Notes: generated by a model from the letters alone, not told the origin. A DNA stretch of 64,000 nt from Limimaricola pyoseonensis (GCF_900102015.1 NZ_FNAT01000011.1:1-64000), one strand, 5' to 3'. Positions 1 to 8,439 are shown, counted from the stretch's first letter. Program-made: numbers and translations.

Positions 1-36
1 CTGGTCGAGAAACTCAAAGATCTGGGGGTGGTGTGA
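1..36 (+). CDS. etfB: Electron transfer flavoprotein beta subunit, C-terminal end only (partial)
   Basis: Only the last eleven codons and the TGA stop lie in the window, giving the tail LVEKLKDLGVV. That tail, directly in front of etfA with a stop/start overlap (TGATG), is what EtfB proteins of Proteobacteria end with. EtfB pairs with EtfA to form the FAD/AMP-binding electron carrier between acyl-CoA dehydrogenases and ETF-ubiquinone oxidoreductase. The call rests mainly on position; the rest of the gene is upstream of the window. Confidence 0.75.
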   Translation: MVEKLKDLGVV

Positions 37-965
37 TGGCTGCTGTCCTGCTTCTGGCCGAGGTCACCGATGGCGAGCTGAACCGCGACGCCACCGCGCG
101 CGCGCTCAGCGCCGCAAGGCAGCTCGGCGAGGTGACGCTGCTCTGCGTCGGCGCCAAGGCCAAGGGCGCGGCCGAGGCCGCCGCCACGCTCGAGGGTGTC
201 TCGAAGGTCCTTTGCGCCGAGGACGCGCTCTACAGCCACCGCCTAGCCGAGCCGGTCGCGGCGCTGGTGGCGCAGATGGCCGAGGGCTTCGAGGTGATCG
301 CGGCGCCCGCGACCACCGACGCCAAGAACGTCATGCCGCGCGTCGCGGCGCTCTTGGACGTGATGATCGTGCCCGACGTGCTGGCGGTGCACGAGGACGG
401 GTCGTTCGACCGCCCGGTCTATGCCGGCAACGCGATCCAGACCGTGCGCTCGCGCGACGCGGTGAAGGTCATCACCATCCGCACCACCGGCTTCGAGCCC
501 GCGGGCGACGGCGGCAGCGCCTCGGTCGAGGACGTCGCCGCGGCGGCCGATCCGGGCCTGTCGAGCTGGGTCGAGGACAAGCTCGCCGAGAGCGACCGCC
601 CCGAGCTCACCTCGGCCGGCATCGTCGTCTCGGGCGGCCGCGGCGTCGGCTCCGAGGAGAACTTCGCGCTGATCGAGAAGCTGGCCGACAAGCTCGGCGC
701 GGCGGTCGGTGCCACCCGCGCCGCGGTCGATTCGGGCTTCGCGCCGAACGACTGGCAGGTCGGGCAGACCGGCAAGGTGGTGGCGCCGTCGCTCTACGTG
801 GCGGTGGGCATCTCCGGCGCGATCCAGCACCTCGCGGGGATGAAGGACTCGAAGGTGATCGTGGCGATCAACAAGGACGAGGAGGCGCCGATCTTCCAGG
901 TCGCCGATTACGGCCTCGTCGCCGACCTCTTCACCGCGCTGCCCGAGCTCACCGAGAAGCTCTGA
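36..965 (+). CDS. etfA: Electron transfer flavoprotein alpha subunit (EtfA)
   Basis: A 309-residue protein of normal EtfA length. The N-terminal half is the Rossmann-like ETF domain ([10 protein letters not shown] onward). The C-terminal third, from about residue 195, carries the FAD-binding signature: GGRG, then [30 protein letters not shown] and the end motif [16 protein letters not shown]. With EtfB it carries electrons from acyl-CoA and other dehydrogenases to the ubiquinone pool. The ATG at 36 overlaps the etfB stop codon, so the two are translationally coupled. A GTG just upstream at 33 is in frame but lies inside etfB and is not needed. A strong hairpin terminator follows at 991. Confidence 0.97.
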   Translation: MAAVLLLAEVTDGELNRDATARALSAARQLGEVTLLCVGAKAKGAAEAAATLEGVSKVLCAEDALYSHRLAEPVAALVAQMAEGFEVIAAPATTDAKNVMPRVAALLDVMIVPDVLAVHEDGSFDRPVYAGNAIQTVRSRDAVKVITIRTTGFEPAGDGGSASVEDVAAAADPGLSSWVEDKLAESDRPELTSAGIVVSGGRGVGSEENFALIEKLADKLGAAVGATRAAVDSGFAPNDWQVGQTGKVVAPSLYVAVGISGAIQHLAGMKDSKVIVAINKDEEAPIFQVADYGLVADLFTALPELTEKL

Positions 966-990
966 GCCGCGCGCCGCGCGGACGAGCCGA

Positions 991-1025
991 GGCCCGGCGC
1001 GGGATGCCCCCGCGCCGGGCCTTTC
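991..1025 (+). terminator. Intrinsic terminator after etfA
   Basis: A 13-bp perfect GC-rich stem (991-1003 with 1009-1021, five-base loop) is followed by TTTCT. It lies 25 bases after the etfA stop and ends the etfBA transcript. Confidence 0.75.
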
Positions 1026-1036
1026 TCGTGCCGGGC

Positions 1037-1058
1037 CTACTTTTCTTTGGAAATACGC
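1037..1058. repeat. 22-bp AT-rich dispersed repeat, copy 1
   Basis: The sequence CTACTTTTCT, four bases, AAATACGC stands out as AT-rich in a GC-rich setting. A second copy with 19 of 22 identical positions lies at 50796-50817. Both copies sit just downstream of a gene and next to a terminator. Its role is unknown. Confidence 0.55.
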
Positions 1059-1084
1059 AAGAAGCGCGGCCGGGACCGGGCGCG

Positions 1085-2629
1085 TCAGGCGGCCTCCGCC
1101 GCCTCCGGCTCGGCCCGCCGCATGCCCGGCGCCGAGAGCCGCATCCGTGCCCTGATCCAGCCCGACAGCGCGTCGATGCCGAGCGTCAGCAGCGCCGAGA
1201 CCAGCAGCAGGAGCAGCGCCCGGTCGATGCGCAATTCCTGCACCGCGGCGTCGACGTAGAAGCCGAGCGTGGCGATGCCCAAGAGGCCGAGTATGGCGCT
1301 GTCGCGGACGATGATCTCCCAGCGATAGAGGCAGAGCGCGAAGAAGTTGCCCGACAGCCGTGGCAGCAGCTCCCACGCCGCGAGCCTTAGCCCACGCGGC
1401 GCGTCCGGGCGCAGGCGCGGCACCAGCGCCTCGCCCTGCCGGCCGAGCAGGTGGGCGATGATCGCGCCGTTGTGCAGGCCGAGCGCGAGGATCGCGGGCA
1501 GCATGGAGGGGCCGGTGATTTGCAGGATCAGGAAGGCCAGCATGTAGTCCGGGATCGAGCGCGCCAGCACCAGAGCGAGGTGGCCCAGCAGCGCGCCTAG
1601 GCGCCCGGTGACGCGGCGCACGATCAGCGGAAAGCCGGTGGCGGCGACGAGGGCGGCGAGGGCGAGTGCGACCTGCGACAGGACCAGCGTGGCGACGAGG
1701 CCGGGCAGGGCCTGCTCGATCAGCACCTTGTCGAGCCAGGGCCAGAGGTCGCTCCAGCCCTGCGCCGAGGCCCAGTCGCCGTGGCGCAGCGGCGCGGGGG
1801 TGAGGTCCGACAGGAACCGCATCAGCGCGCCGTCGCCCATCGGCGGGCTGGGATGGCGCGCCAGCAGCCAGGCGGAGGCGGCGAGCCAGAGCGGCGCGAG
1901 CTTGAGGCGCATCCAGTGCCGGATCGGCAGGATCAGCAGCAGGTAGACTCCGAGCGCACTCGCGGCCGCGCCGTATTGCGCCTGCCGGAAATCGGTCTCG
2001 AGCAGGTAGCCCAGCGTCGGCAGCCCGACGAAGCCCAGAACCGCCGAGGAGCGCAGCCCGCATTCCAGCCGGTAGAGCGTGTAGGCGCCGAGTTCCGGCA
2101 GCGCCTGCGGCAGTCGGGCCCAGAGCAGCCGCGACAGGCGCGGCGTGCCGGCGGGCAGGGCGCGGGCGGCGGCGGGGTCGGCCTCGGTCAGGTATTCGGC
2201 GAAGACCTTGGCGAAGATGCCGGTATAGGGCAGGGCGATGGCAAGCACGCCGGTCAGCGGCCCGAGCCCGGTGAGGCCGAGCAGCAGGAGCGCCCAGAAC
2301 AGCTCGTGCACCGAGCGGATCAGGATGCAGAAGGCCCGCACCGGCCGCAGCCCGTAGCCGAAGCTGAGAAGGAAACCCGCCGCCGCGCCGGCGAAGACGC
2401 CGCAGACCGCGAAGGCCACGGTCAAGGCAGCCGCATAGGCGAGGCCGCCGGGGTCGGAGAGGTCGGGCGACAACAGCCCCGCGCCGATCCGCTGCAGCGT
2501 CATCCACGGGTCGGGGCGCGACAGGTCGAGATCGGCGAAAAAGAGCGCCGCGAGCGTCAGCAGGCCGAAGCCGGCGAGCACGCGGCCGGCGCGCAGGCGG
2601 CGCGGCGGGGCGGGGGCCGCGCGCGCCAC
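1085..2629 (-). CDS. PhnE-type ABC transporter permease, two permease domains fused
   Basis: A 514-residue, strongly hydrophobic membrane protein that begins with GTG one base after the stop of the ATPase gene. Two binding-protein-dependent permease domains can be seen, at about residues 60-260 and 310-500. Each has the conserved stretch that contacts the ATPase (near ALPAGTPRLSRLLWARLPQA, and near RGLRLAAWELLPRLSGNFFA). PhnE is usually a single-domain subunit of about 260-290 residues working as a dimer, so this is a tandem fusion that can supply the whole channel. It completes a three-gene binding protein-ATPase-permease operon for an oxyanion-like substrate such as phosphonate, phosphite or selenate. 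Which substrate cannot be read from the sequence. Confidence 0.85.
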   Translation of the reverse strand: MARAAPAPPRRLRAGRVLAGFGLLTLAALFFADLDLSRPDPWMTLQRIGAGLLSPDLSDPGGLAYAAALTVAFAVCGVFAGAAAGFLLSFGYGLRPVRAFCILIRSVHELFWALLLLGLTGLGPLTGVLAIALPYTGIFAKVFAEYLTEADPAAARALPAGTPRLSRLLWARLPQALPELGAYTLYRLECGLRSSAVLGFVGLPTLGYLLETDFRQAQYGAAASALGVYLLLILPIRHWMRLKLAPLWLAASAWLLARHPSPPMGDGALMRFLSDLTPAPLRHGDWASAQGWSDLWPWLDKVLIEQALPGLVATLVLSQVALALAALVAATGFPLIVRRVTGRLGALLGHLALVLARSIPDYMLAFLILQITGPSMLPAILALGLHNGAIIAHLLGRQGEALVPRLRPDAPRGLRLAAWELLPRLSGNFFALCLYRWEIIVRDSAILGLLGIATLGFYVDAAVQELRIDRALLLLLVSALLTLGIDALSGWIRARMRLSAPGMRRAEPEAAEAA

Positions 2630-2630
2630 C

Positions 2631-3311
2631 TCAGTGCCCGTAGAGCGCGTGCAGGGTGGGCAGCGACAGCTCGGCGGCGGGCCGGTCGAACACGATGCGC
2701 CCCGCCTTCAGCCCGACGATGCGGGTGGCCAGCGCCCGCGCGCGCTCCGGGTCGTGCAGCGCCAGTGCCATGGTCGGGAAGCGGTCGGAGAGCGCGGCCA
2801 GCAGGTCGCCGGACTGGCGCGGATCGACCGCCGAGACCGGCTCGTCGGCGATCAGGGCTGCGCCGCCGCGCATCAGCGCGCGGGCCAGAGCGGTGCGCTG
2901 CTTCTGCCCGCCCGAGAGCGAGGCGACGCGCCGCCGTTCGAACCCCGAAAGCCCCACGCGCTCGATCACCGGCGCGAGGCGGGCGCGTTCGCGCGCCGGC
3001 GGGCGCAGCAGGGTCAGCAGACCGTAGGCGGCCGAGCGGTCGTCGAGACCGCCCATCCAGACGTTGTGGAACACCGAGAGCTGCGGCACGAGGCCCGGAT
3101 CCTGCGGCACCAGCGCGATGCGCGGCGCGGGGCGGGCGGCCTCGAGCTTCAGGCGGATCGCGTTCAGCAACGTGCTCTTGCCCGATCCGCTGTGCCCGAG
3201 CAGGACCAGCCGCTCGCCCTCGCAGAGCGAGAGGGTGACGTCGTGCAGGACGGGCGCCCCGTCCCATGACAGGGTCTCGCCCTCGAAGCGGGCCAGCGGC
3301 CGTGGTTGCAT
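2631..3311 (-). CDS. PhnC-type ABC transporter ATP-binding protein
   Basis: A 226-residue ATPase with Walker A GHSGSGKST (residues 39-47), signature LSGGQKQR and Walker B followed by the glutamate in ALIADEPVSAVDP. It energises the permease at 1085-2629. The ATG at 3311 overlaps the stop of the binding-protein gene (TGATG), and the permease begins one base after this stop, so all three are coupled. It is slightly shorter than usual PhnC proteins. The H-loop histidine is seen in MALALHDPERA. The family assignment is firm and the substrate is not. Confidence 0.88.
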   Translation of the reverse strand: MQPRPLARFEGETLSWDGAPVLHDVTLSLCEGERLVLLGHSGSGKSTLLNAIRLKLEAARPAPRIALVPQDPGLVPQLSVFHNVWMGGLDDRSAAYGLLTLLRPPARERARLAPVIERVGLSGFERRRVASLSGGQKQRTALARALMRGGAALIADEPVSAVDPRQSGDLLAALSDRFPTMALALHDPERARALATRIVGLKAGRIVFDRPAAELSLPTLHALYGH

Positions 3312-4180
3312 CAGTCGATCAGATCGAGCTCGCGCGCGGTGTCCTCGATCGGCATGTAGAGGTCGTTGTCCGCCGCGATGAAGCCGGAACGCGGAAAGCT
3401 GTCGAGGATCTCGGGGTCGTCGAGCGCGATCAGCGCCTGCTGCACGCGCTCGGCGAAGCCTTCGCCCCAGCGATCGTCCACGTCGCCGCGGATGGTCCAG
3501 TTGTAGTCGGGATAGGGCGGGGTGCGCCAGATGATGTCGGTGGCCTCCGCCTCGGGCGTGCCGTCGGCCACGGCCTCGTCGTAGACCGTGTAGTTCAGCG
3601 CGCCGAGATCGTAGGCGCCCGAGGCCACCAGCCGCAGCGTCTGGCCGTGATCGCCCGAGAAGCCGACCTCGGAGAAGAGGTCGCGCGGCGCCTCGCCGGT
3701 GATGCGGCGCAGGTGGTATTCCGGCATCAGGCGACCCGAGGTCGAGCTTTGCGAACCGAAGGTGAAGCTGCGGCCTTCGAGGCCCTCGGGAAAGCTGCCG
3801 TCCTCGGGCTCGGCGAGGCCGGTCTCGGCATTGGCGATGAAATAGGTGACGAAGGTCTCGTCCTCCATGCCCTGCGCGATGGCCCGGCTGCCGGGCACCG
3901 CGAGACGGGCCTGCACGCCCGAGAGACCGCCGAACCATGCGAGCTGGATCTGGTCGTTGCGAAAGGCGGTGACGGAAGCCGCGTAGTCCTTCACCGGGAC
4001 GTATTCGACCGGCACGTCGAGCGCCTCTTCGAGATAGTCGGCCACCTTGCCGAAGCGGGCCTCGAGCTTGGTCTCGTCATTGTCGGGGATCGCGGAGAAA
4101 TACAGCGTCGGCGCGTCCTGCGCGGCGGCGGGGGCCGCGAGCGCGGCAAGAACGAGGGCGCAAATGCGTGTCGTCGGCAT
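3311..4180 (-). CDS. PhnD-type periplasmic binding protein (phosphonate/phosphite/selenate-like)
   Basis: A 289-residue secreted binding protein. Residues 1-21 form a signal peptide ending ALAAPAAAQ. The start at 4180 is chosen because AAGGAGA lies just upstream. The mature protein begins TLYFSAIPDNDETKLEARF, the PhnD-type opening, and has the phosphate-loop-like segment FGSQSSTSGRLMP near residue 150. The pattern IPDNDETKLEARFG resembles binding proteins annotated as putative selenate transporters as much as true PhnD. No phosphonate C-P lyase or phosphite dehydrogenase gene is nearby to decide. It heads the three-gene operon and faces the aldo/keto reductase across a 152-bp divergent gap. 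Confidence 0.85.
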   Translation of the reverse strand: MPTTRICALVLAALAAPAAAQDAPTLYFSAIPDNDETKLEARFGKVADYLEEALDVPVEYVPVKDYAASVTAFRNDQIQLAWFGGLSGVQARLAVPGSRAIAQGMEDETFVTYFIANAETGLAEPEDGSFPEGLEGRSFTFGSQSSTSGRLMPEYHLRRITGEAPRDLFSEVGFSGDHGQTLRLVASGAYDLGALNYTVYDEAVADGTPEAEATDIIWRTPPYPDYNWTIRGDVDDRWGEGFAERVQQALIALDDPEILDSFPRSGFIAADNDLYMPIEDTARELDLID

Positions 4181-4332
4181 GGGGGTCTCCTTGCGGGTTG
4201 CCCCCATCTAGGGCAGCCGCCGCCCTCGTGGAAGCCCCCGATCATGCCGCCGGGCTTTGGACCGCGGGGCGCGGCGGTCTAGCTCTGCGGCAAGGCCCCG
4301 TGGCGGGGCGCATGCCAGAAGGAGAGACGGCA

Positions 4333-5325
4333 ATGAGCATGGCGAGCCGCAGTTTCGGCCGGACCGGCCGCAAGGTCAGCGAGATCGGGTTCGGCGCCTG
4401 GGCGATCGGCGGAACCTGGGGTGAGGTGAGCGAGGCCGATGCCAAGGCGGCGCTGAACGCCGCGCTCGATGCGGGCGTCACCTTCATCGACACGGCGGAT
4501 GTCTATGGCGACGGCCGGTCCGAGCGGATCATCGGCGAGGTGCTGCGCGAGCGCGGCGGCGAGCGGCCCTTCGTGGCCACCAAGCTCGGCCGCAGGCTCG
4601 ATCCGCACGTGGCCGACGGCTACACGCCCGAGGCGATGGAGGGCTTCGTCGACCGCAGCCTCAAGAACCTCGGCACCGATCGGCTCGACCTCGTGCAGCT
4701 GCACTGCCCGCCGACCGAGATCTACTACCGCCCCGAGGTGTTCGGCGCGCTCGACGACCTCGCCGCGCGCGGCAAGATCCGTGGCTACGGCGTCTCGGTC
4801 GAGAAGGTGGAGGAGGGGCTGAAGGCGATCGAGTATCCGCGCGTGGAGTCGGTGCAGATCATCTACAACATGTTCCGCCAGCGCCCGGCCGAGCTGTTCC
4901 TGCCCGAGGCGAAAAGGCGCGACAAGGCGGTGATCGTGCGAGTGCCGCTGGCCTCCGGCCTGTTGACCGGCAAGATGGGTCCCGACACGCGCTTCGCCGA
5001 GGACGACCATCGCCGGTTCAACCGCGAGGGCGCGGCCTTCGACAAGGGCGAGACCTTCGCCGGGGTGCCCTACGACGTCGCGCTCGACGCCGTCGCGGCG
5101 ATCCGCGACCTGCTGCCGGCGGAATCGAACATGGCGCAGGTGGCGCTCAGGTGGATCCTGATGGAAGAGGCGGTGACGGTGGTGATCCCGGGCGCGAAGA
5201 ACCGCGACCAGGCCAACTCCAACGCGGCGGCCAGCGGGCTGCCGGTGATCCCGCAGGAGCTGATGGACGGGGTGCGAGAGATCTACGACGCCCGCATCCG
5301 TCCGCATGTGCACGACCGCTGGTAG
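4333..5325 (+). CDS. Aldo/keto reductase
   Basis: A 330-residue NADPH-dependent aldo/keto reductase of the Tas/YajO-like group. The catalytic tetrad is visible as D53 and Y58 (FIDTADVYG), K84 (FVATKLG) and H124 (DLVQLHCP). The C-terminal NADP-binding part includes IPGAKNRDQANSNAAASG. The ATG at 4333 has GGAGA a few bases upstream; an in-frame upstream extension exists but would run through the divergent promoter region. It probably reduces aldehydes or ketones in the cytoplasm. The natural substrate is unknown. It is a single-gene unit followed by a bidirectional terminator. Confidence 0.92.
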   Translation: MSMASRSFGRTGRKVSEIGFGAWAIGGTWGEVSEADAKAALNAALDAGVTFIDTADVYGDGRSERIIGEVLRERGGERPFVATKLGRRLDPHVADGYTPEAMEGFVDRSLKNLGTDRLDLVQLHCPPTEIYYRPEVFGALDDLAARGKIRGYGVSVEKVEEGLKAIEYPRVESVQIIYNMFRQRPAELFLPEAKRRDKAVIVRVPLASGLLTGKMGPDTRFAEDDHRRFNREGAAFDKGETFAGVPYDVALDAVAAIRDLLPAESNMAQVALRWILMEEAVTVVIPGAKNRDQANSNAAASGLPVIPQELMDGVREIYDARIRPHVHDRW

Positions 5326-5341
5326 GAGCCCTGATGAGAAA

Positions 5342-5370
5342 GGCCCGCCCGCGCAGGGCGCGGACGGGCC
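5342..5370. terminator. Bidirectional intrinsic terminator between two convergent genes
   Basis: Arms of 13 bp (5342-5354 and 5358-5370, one mismatch) form a GC-rich hairpin between the aldo/keto reductase and the convergent DJ-1 gene. Confidence 0.7.
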
Positions 5371-5394
5371 TCGTTGTCCCGATCGGACAGGGCT

Positions 5395-6078
5395 TCAGCC
5401 CTTCAGCAGCTCAAGGAGCTTTTCGGCCGCACCTTCGGACGAGGCCGGGTTCTGGCCGGTGACGAGCTTGCCGTCGGTCACCACGAAGGCGCCCCAGTCG
5501 TCGCCCTTCTGGTAGTCCGCGCCCTTCTCCTTCAGCATGTCCTCGAGCAGGAAGGGCACCACGTCGGTGAGGCCCACGCCCTCTTCCTCGCCATTGGTGA
5601 AGCCGGTCACGCGGCGACCCTTGACCAGCGGCTCGCCCGCCTCGGTCTGGGTGTGGCGGAACACGGCCGGCGCGTGGCAGACCGCGCCCACCGGGCGGTC
5701 GGACTGCGAGAACGCCTCGATGATGCGGCGGCTGTCGGCGTTCTCGGCGAGGTCCCACATCGGGCCGTGGCCGCCGGGGTAGAACACCGCGTCGTATTGC
5801 GACGGGTAGATCTCGTCGAGCCGGTGGGTCGAGGCGAGCTGCTCCTGCGCGTCCTTGTCGTCCTTGAAGCGACGGGTGGCCTCGGTCTGCGCGTCCTCGG
5901 CGTCGCTCTTGGGGTCGAGCGGTGGCTGGCCGCCCTGCGGCGAGGCCAGCGTGATCTCGGCGCCCGCGTCCTTGAAGACGTAGTAGGGGGCCGCGAACTC
6001 CTCGAGCCAGAAACCGGTCTTCTCGCCGGTGTCGCCGAGCCGGTCATGCGAGGTCAGGATCATCAGGATCTTGGACAT
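5395..6078 (-). CDS. DJ-1/PfpI-family protein (Hsp31-like deglycase/glyoxalase III type)
   Basis: A 227-residue type 1 glutamine amidotransferase-like protein. The nucleophile elbow AVCHAP places Cys134 and His135. Glu26 in WLEEFAAPYYVF matches the conserved acid of the DJ-1 site, and FYPGGHGPMWDL is the oxyanion-side motif of the Hsp31 group. Such proteins act as methylglyoxal-handling (glyoxalase III or deglycase) enzymes or redox chaperones. It is the last gene of an operon with curA and a TetR regulator, and gloA is the next gene upstream, all consistent with reactive carbonyl defence. A good ribosome site (AAGGAA) precedes the ATG. Confidence 0.9.
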   Translation of the reverse strand: MSKILMILTSHDRLGDTGEKTGFWLEEFAAPYYVFKDAGAEITLASPQGGQPPLDPKSDAEDAQTEATRRFKDDKDAQEQLASTHRLDEIYPSQYDAVFYPGGHGPMWDLAENADSRRIIEAFSQSDRPVGAVCHAPAVFRHTQTEAGEPLVKGRRVTGFTNGEEEGVGLTDVVPFLLEDMLKEKGADYQKGDDWGAFVVTDGKLVTGQNPASSEGAAEKLLELLKG

Positions 6079-6112
6079 GGTCGTTCCTTTCCGTGGTGGT
6101 GCGGATGCCCGA

Positions 6113-7141
6113 TCAGGCGACGCGGATCACCCGCTTGCCGAAGGCCTCGCCGCGCAGCAGGCCAACGAAGGCCTCGGGCGCCTGTTCCAGACCGTCGATC
6201 ATCTCCTCGCGGTACTTGATCCGGCCCTGCTGGACCCAGGGGCCGACCTCCTTGGCGAAATCCTGGTAGAGATGGCCGAAATCGTCGAAGATGATGAAGC
6301 CGCGCATGGTGATGCGCTTGCGCAGGATCAGCCCCATCAGCCAGTTCATCCGGTCCGGCCCCTCGGGCAGCGAGGTGGCGTTGTACTGCGAGATCAGGCC
6401 GCAGACCGGCACGCGGGCATTGGTGTTGAGCTGTTCGACCACCGCGTCGAGCACCTTGCCGCCGACATTCTCGAAATAGATGTCGATGCCGTCCGGCGTC
6501 TCGCGCTTGAGATCATCGGCGAAGCTCGCGGCCTTGTAGTCGACGCAGGCGTCGAAGCCGAGCGTCTCGACCGCATGGGCGCATTTCTCGGGGCCGCCGG
6601 CGACGCCGACCACGCGCAGACCGAGGATCTTGCCGATCTGGCCGACGGTCGCGCCCACCGGGCCGGTCGCGCCCGCGACCACCAGCGTCTCGCCTTCCTT
6701 CGGCTGGCCGATCTGCGTGAGGCCGGCCCAGGCGGTGAAGCCGGGCATGCCGAGCACGCCGAGCGCCCAGGAGGGGTTGGGCATGTTCGGGTCGAGCTTG
6801 ATCAGACCGGTGCCGTCGGAGACGGCGTAGTCCTGCCAGCCGGAGAAGCTGACGACGCGGTCGCCCTCGGCGAAGTTGTCGTTCTTCGAGGCCGCGACGC
6901 GGGCCACGGTGCCGCCGACCATCACCTGGTCGATCTCGACCGGCGCGGCGTAGGAGGGCGCGTCGCTCATCCGGCCGCGCATGTAGGGGTCGAGCGAGAG
7001 GAACTCGGTCCGCAGCAGGACCTCGCCGTCCTTGGGCTCGGGCACGTCCACGGTCTCGAGCCGCAGCGTGTCGTCGTTCGGCTCGCCCTTGGGGCGTTCG
7101 GCCAGAACCCAGCGGCGGTTGGTTTCGTTGCTCTGCGGCAT
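6113..7141 (-). CDS. curA: NADP-dependent oxidoreductase, CurA/leukotriene B4 dehydrogenase-like
   Basis: A 342-residue zinc-free medium-chain reductase. The N-terminal part has the family motif LSLDPYMRGRM (residues 48-58). The nucleotide-binding loop is AGATGPVGATVG (about 156-167), and the product-side motif is YFENVGGKVLDAV. CurA and its relatives reduce the double bond of alpha,beta-unsaturated carbonyls using NADPH. The gene sits between a NemR-like TetR regulator and a DJ-1 gene in one operon, which suggests electrophile-induced detoxification. An AAGGAG site precedes the ATG, 15 bases after the tetR stop. Confidence 0.9.
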   Translation of the reverse strand: MPQSNETNRRWVLAERPKGEPNDDTLRLETVDVPEPKDGEVLLRTEFLSLDPYMRGRMSDAPSYAAPVEIDQVMVGGTVARVAASKNDNFAEGDRVVSFSGWQDYAVSDGTGLIKLDPNMPNPSWALGVLGMPGFTAWAGLTQIGQPKEGETLVVAGATGPVGATVGQIGKILGLRVVGVAGGPEKCAHAVETLGFDACVDYKAASFADDLKRETPDGIDIYFENVGGKVLDAVVEQLNTNARVPVCGLISQYNATSLPEGPDRMNWLMGLILRKRITMRGFIIFDDFGHLYQDFAKEVGPWVQQGRIKYREEMIDGLEQAPEAFVGLLRGEAFGKRVIRVA

Positions 7142-7156
7142 CTGAGGTCTCCTTGG

Positions 7157-7735
7157 TTATTGGTGATCGAGCAGCCGGGCCGTGCTGGCCTCGGCGCTGG
7201 CAAACGGGGCGGCGTCGTCCGAAAGAGCGGCCATCAGGCTGGCGCCGAGCCAGATCTGGTAGAGCGTCTCGGCGATCCGTTCGGGCTCGGCATGGCGCGG
7301 CAGCGAGCCGTCCTCTGCGCCGTCGCGCACCGCCTTCGCGAGGCGGGCGGTGATGCGCGCCACGCCGCGGTCGAGGATGTCGCGCATGCCCGGCGACAGG
7401 TCCGCGATCTCGGCCGAGAGCTTGACCACGAGGCAGCGCGCCTCGGGCGCGTCACCGGTCTGGTTGGCACGCCAGCGGGCGAAATAAGCCATCAGCCGGT
7501 CGCGCGCTGGCCGGCCGGGCGCGTCGAGCGTCTGCGCGAGGTCGGTGCCGTAGCCCTCGACGAAACCCTCGACCAGCGCGCAGCCGAAGGCCTCCTTCGA
7601 CTTGAAGTAGTGGTAGAAGCTGCCCTTCGGCACGCCGGCCTCGGCCAGCAGCTCCGACAGCCCGACGGCGGTGTAGCCGCGCCGGGCCGCGAGGCGGCGG
7701 CCGGTGGCGATGATATGGTCTCGCGTCTCGCTCAT
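7157..7735 (-). CDS. TetR/AcrR-family transcriptional regulator (NemR/AcuR-like)
   Basis: A 192-residue regulator. The N-terminal helix-turn-helix reads GLSELLAEAGVPKGSFYHYF (about residues 25-44), a very typical TetR DNA-binding segment. The C-terminal ligand domain contains RCLVVKLSAEIADLSPGMR, a pattern of the group that includes NemR- and AcuR-type repressors. A single cysteine in this domain could sense electrophiles, but that is inference. It leads the operon tetR-curA-DJ-1, and a perfect palindrome 19 bases upstream (7755-7771) is the likely autoregulatory operator. Confidence 0.92.
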   Translation of the reverse strand: MSETRDHIIATGRRLAARRGYTAVGLSELLAEAGVPKGSFYHYFKSKEAFGCALVEGFVEGYGTDLAQTLDAPGRPARDRLMAYFARWRANQTGDAPEARCLVVKLSAEIADLSPGMRDILDRGVARITARLAKAVRDGAEDGSLPRHAEPERIAETLYQIWLGASLMAALSDDAAPFASAEASTARLLDHQ

Positions 7736-7754
7736 GGCCGCCAGATGGGGCCGA

Positions 7755-7771
7755 CTAGACCGGTCGTCTAG
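7755..7771. promoter_or_regulatory. Candidate TetR operator upstream of tetR-curA
   Basis: CTAGAC and GTCTAG form a perfect 6-bp inverted repeat separated by five bases (CGGTC). It includes the TAGACCGGTC type of core reported for NemR-like regulators. It lies 20-36 bases before the tetR start codon, where a repressor would block transcription of its own operon. Confidence 0.6.
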
Positions 7772-7786
7772 AGGTGCTGACGCGAA

Positions 7787-7804
7787 GGCAGCCCGCGGGC
7801 TGCC
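7787..7804 (-). terminator. Hairpin after gloA
   Basis: An 18-bp perfect palindrome (GGCAGCCCG with CGGGCTGCC) lies ten bases after the gloA stop on the minus strand. It probably ends the gloA transcript before the tetR promoter. No long T-run follows, so it may be leaky. Confidence 0.5.
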
Positions 7805-7813
7805 CTCGATGGC

Positions 7814-8221
7814 TCAGAGGTCGGCGAAGCGGCCGGTGCGGGCCAGAACCTCGATCTGGTAGCCGTCGGGGTCGGCCACGAAGAAGAACTTGGCGATCAC
7901 CTCGCCGCCGGGCTGGAACTCGACGATGCTGCGCGGCTGGTGGCCCAGCTCGGCCAGCTTGTGGTGCAGCGGCTCCAGCTCGGCCTCCTCGACCGAGACG
8001 GCGAGATGGCCGTAGCCGTCGCCGAGGTCGTAATCCTTCGGCTCGCCCTTGTTGACGGTCAGCTCCAGCTCGAAGCTCGACTCGGCGTTCGAGAGGTAGA
8101 TCAGCGCGAAGTCGTCGAAGTCGAGCTTCTGGGCGACCTTCAGCCCGAAGGCCTTGTCGTAGAATTCCAGCGAGCGGGCCTCGTCGCGCACGCGGATCAT
8201 CGAATGGATCATCTTGGCCAT
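7814..8221 (-). CDS. gloA: Lactoylglutathione lyase (glyoxalase I)
   Basis: A 135-residue glyoxalase I of standard bacterial length. The metal ligands of the family are in place: His6 (MIHSMIRV), the glutamate in SSFELELTVN, the histidine in GYGHLAVSV, and the glutamate in GYQIEVLAR. It converts the methylglyoxal-glutathione hemithioacetal to S-lactoylglutathione. The ATG at 8221 follows AAGGAGG. An upstream in-frame extension lacks any homology and is not used. Its closeness to the curA/DJ-1 operon makes this a small carbonyl-detoxification region. Confidence 0.95.
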   Translation of the reverse strand: MAKMIHSMIRVRDEARSLEFYDKAFGLKVAQKLDFDDFALIYLSNAESSFELELTVNKGEPKDYDLGDGYGHLAVSVEEAELEPLHHKLAELGHQPRSIVEFQPGGEVIAKFFFVADPDGYQIEVLARTGRFADL

Positions 8222-8413
8222 GGCGGCCTCCTTTCCGGGTCGGGTCTGCCAGCCGAATGCCAAAGCCCCCGCGCCGGGTCCAGCGACCTCTCGACACGGG
8301 CCGCGCGCCGCGCGAGGGTCGCGGCGCAGCAGGAGAGGTGCATGACGGATCGCGACACAGGCCACGGAACGAAGCCTCCATTTTCGTTCCGCCATTCCGG
8401 TTTCCTCCTGCAA

Positions 8414-8427
8414 GGCAACATGTTGCC
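8414..8427. promoter_or_regulatory. Perfect 14-bp palindrome in front of the MFS gene
   Basis: GGCAACATGTTGCC is a perfect dyad centred between 8420 and 8421, 12 bases before the MFS start codon, in the 218-bp gloA/MFS divergent gap. It could be a repressor site overlapping the ribosome-binding region. No regulator can be assigned. Confidence 0.45.
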
Positions 8428-8439
8428 GGGGCCCCGCCC

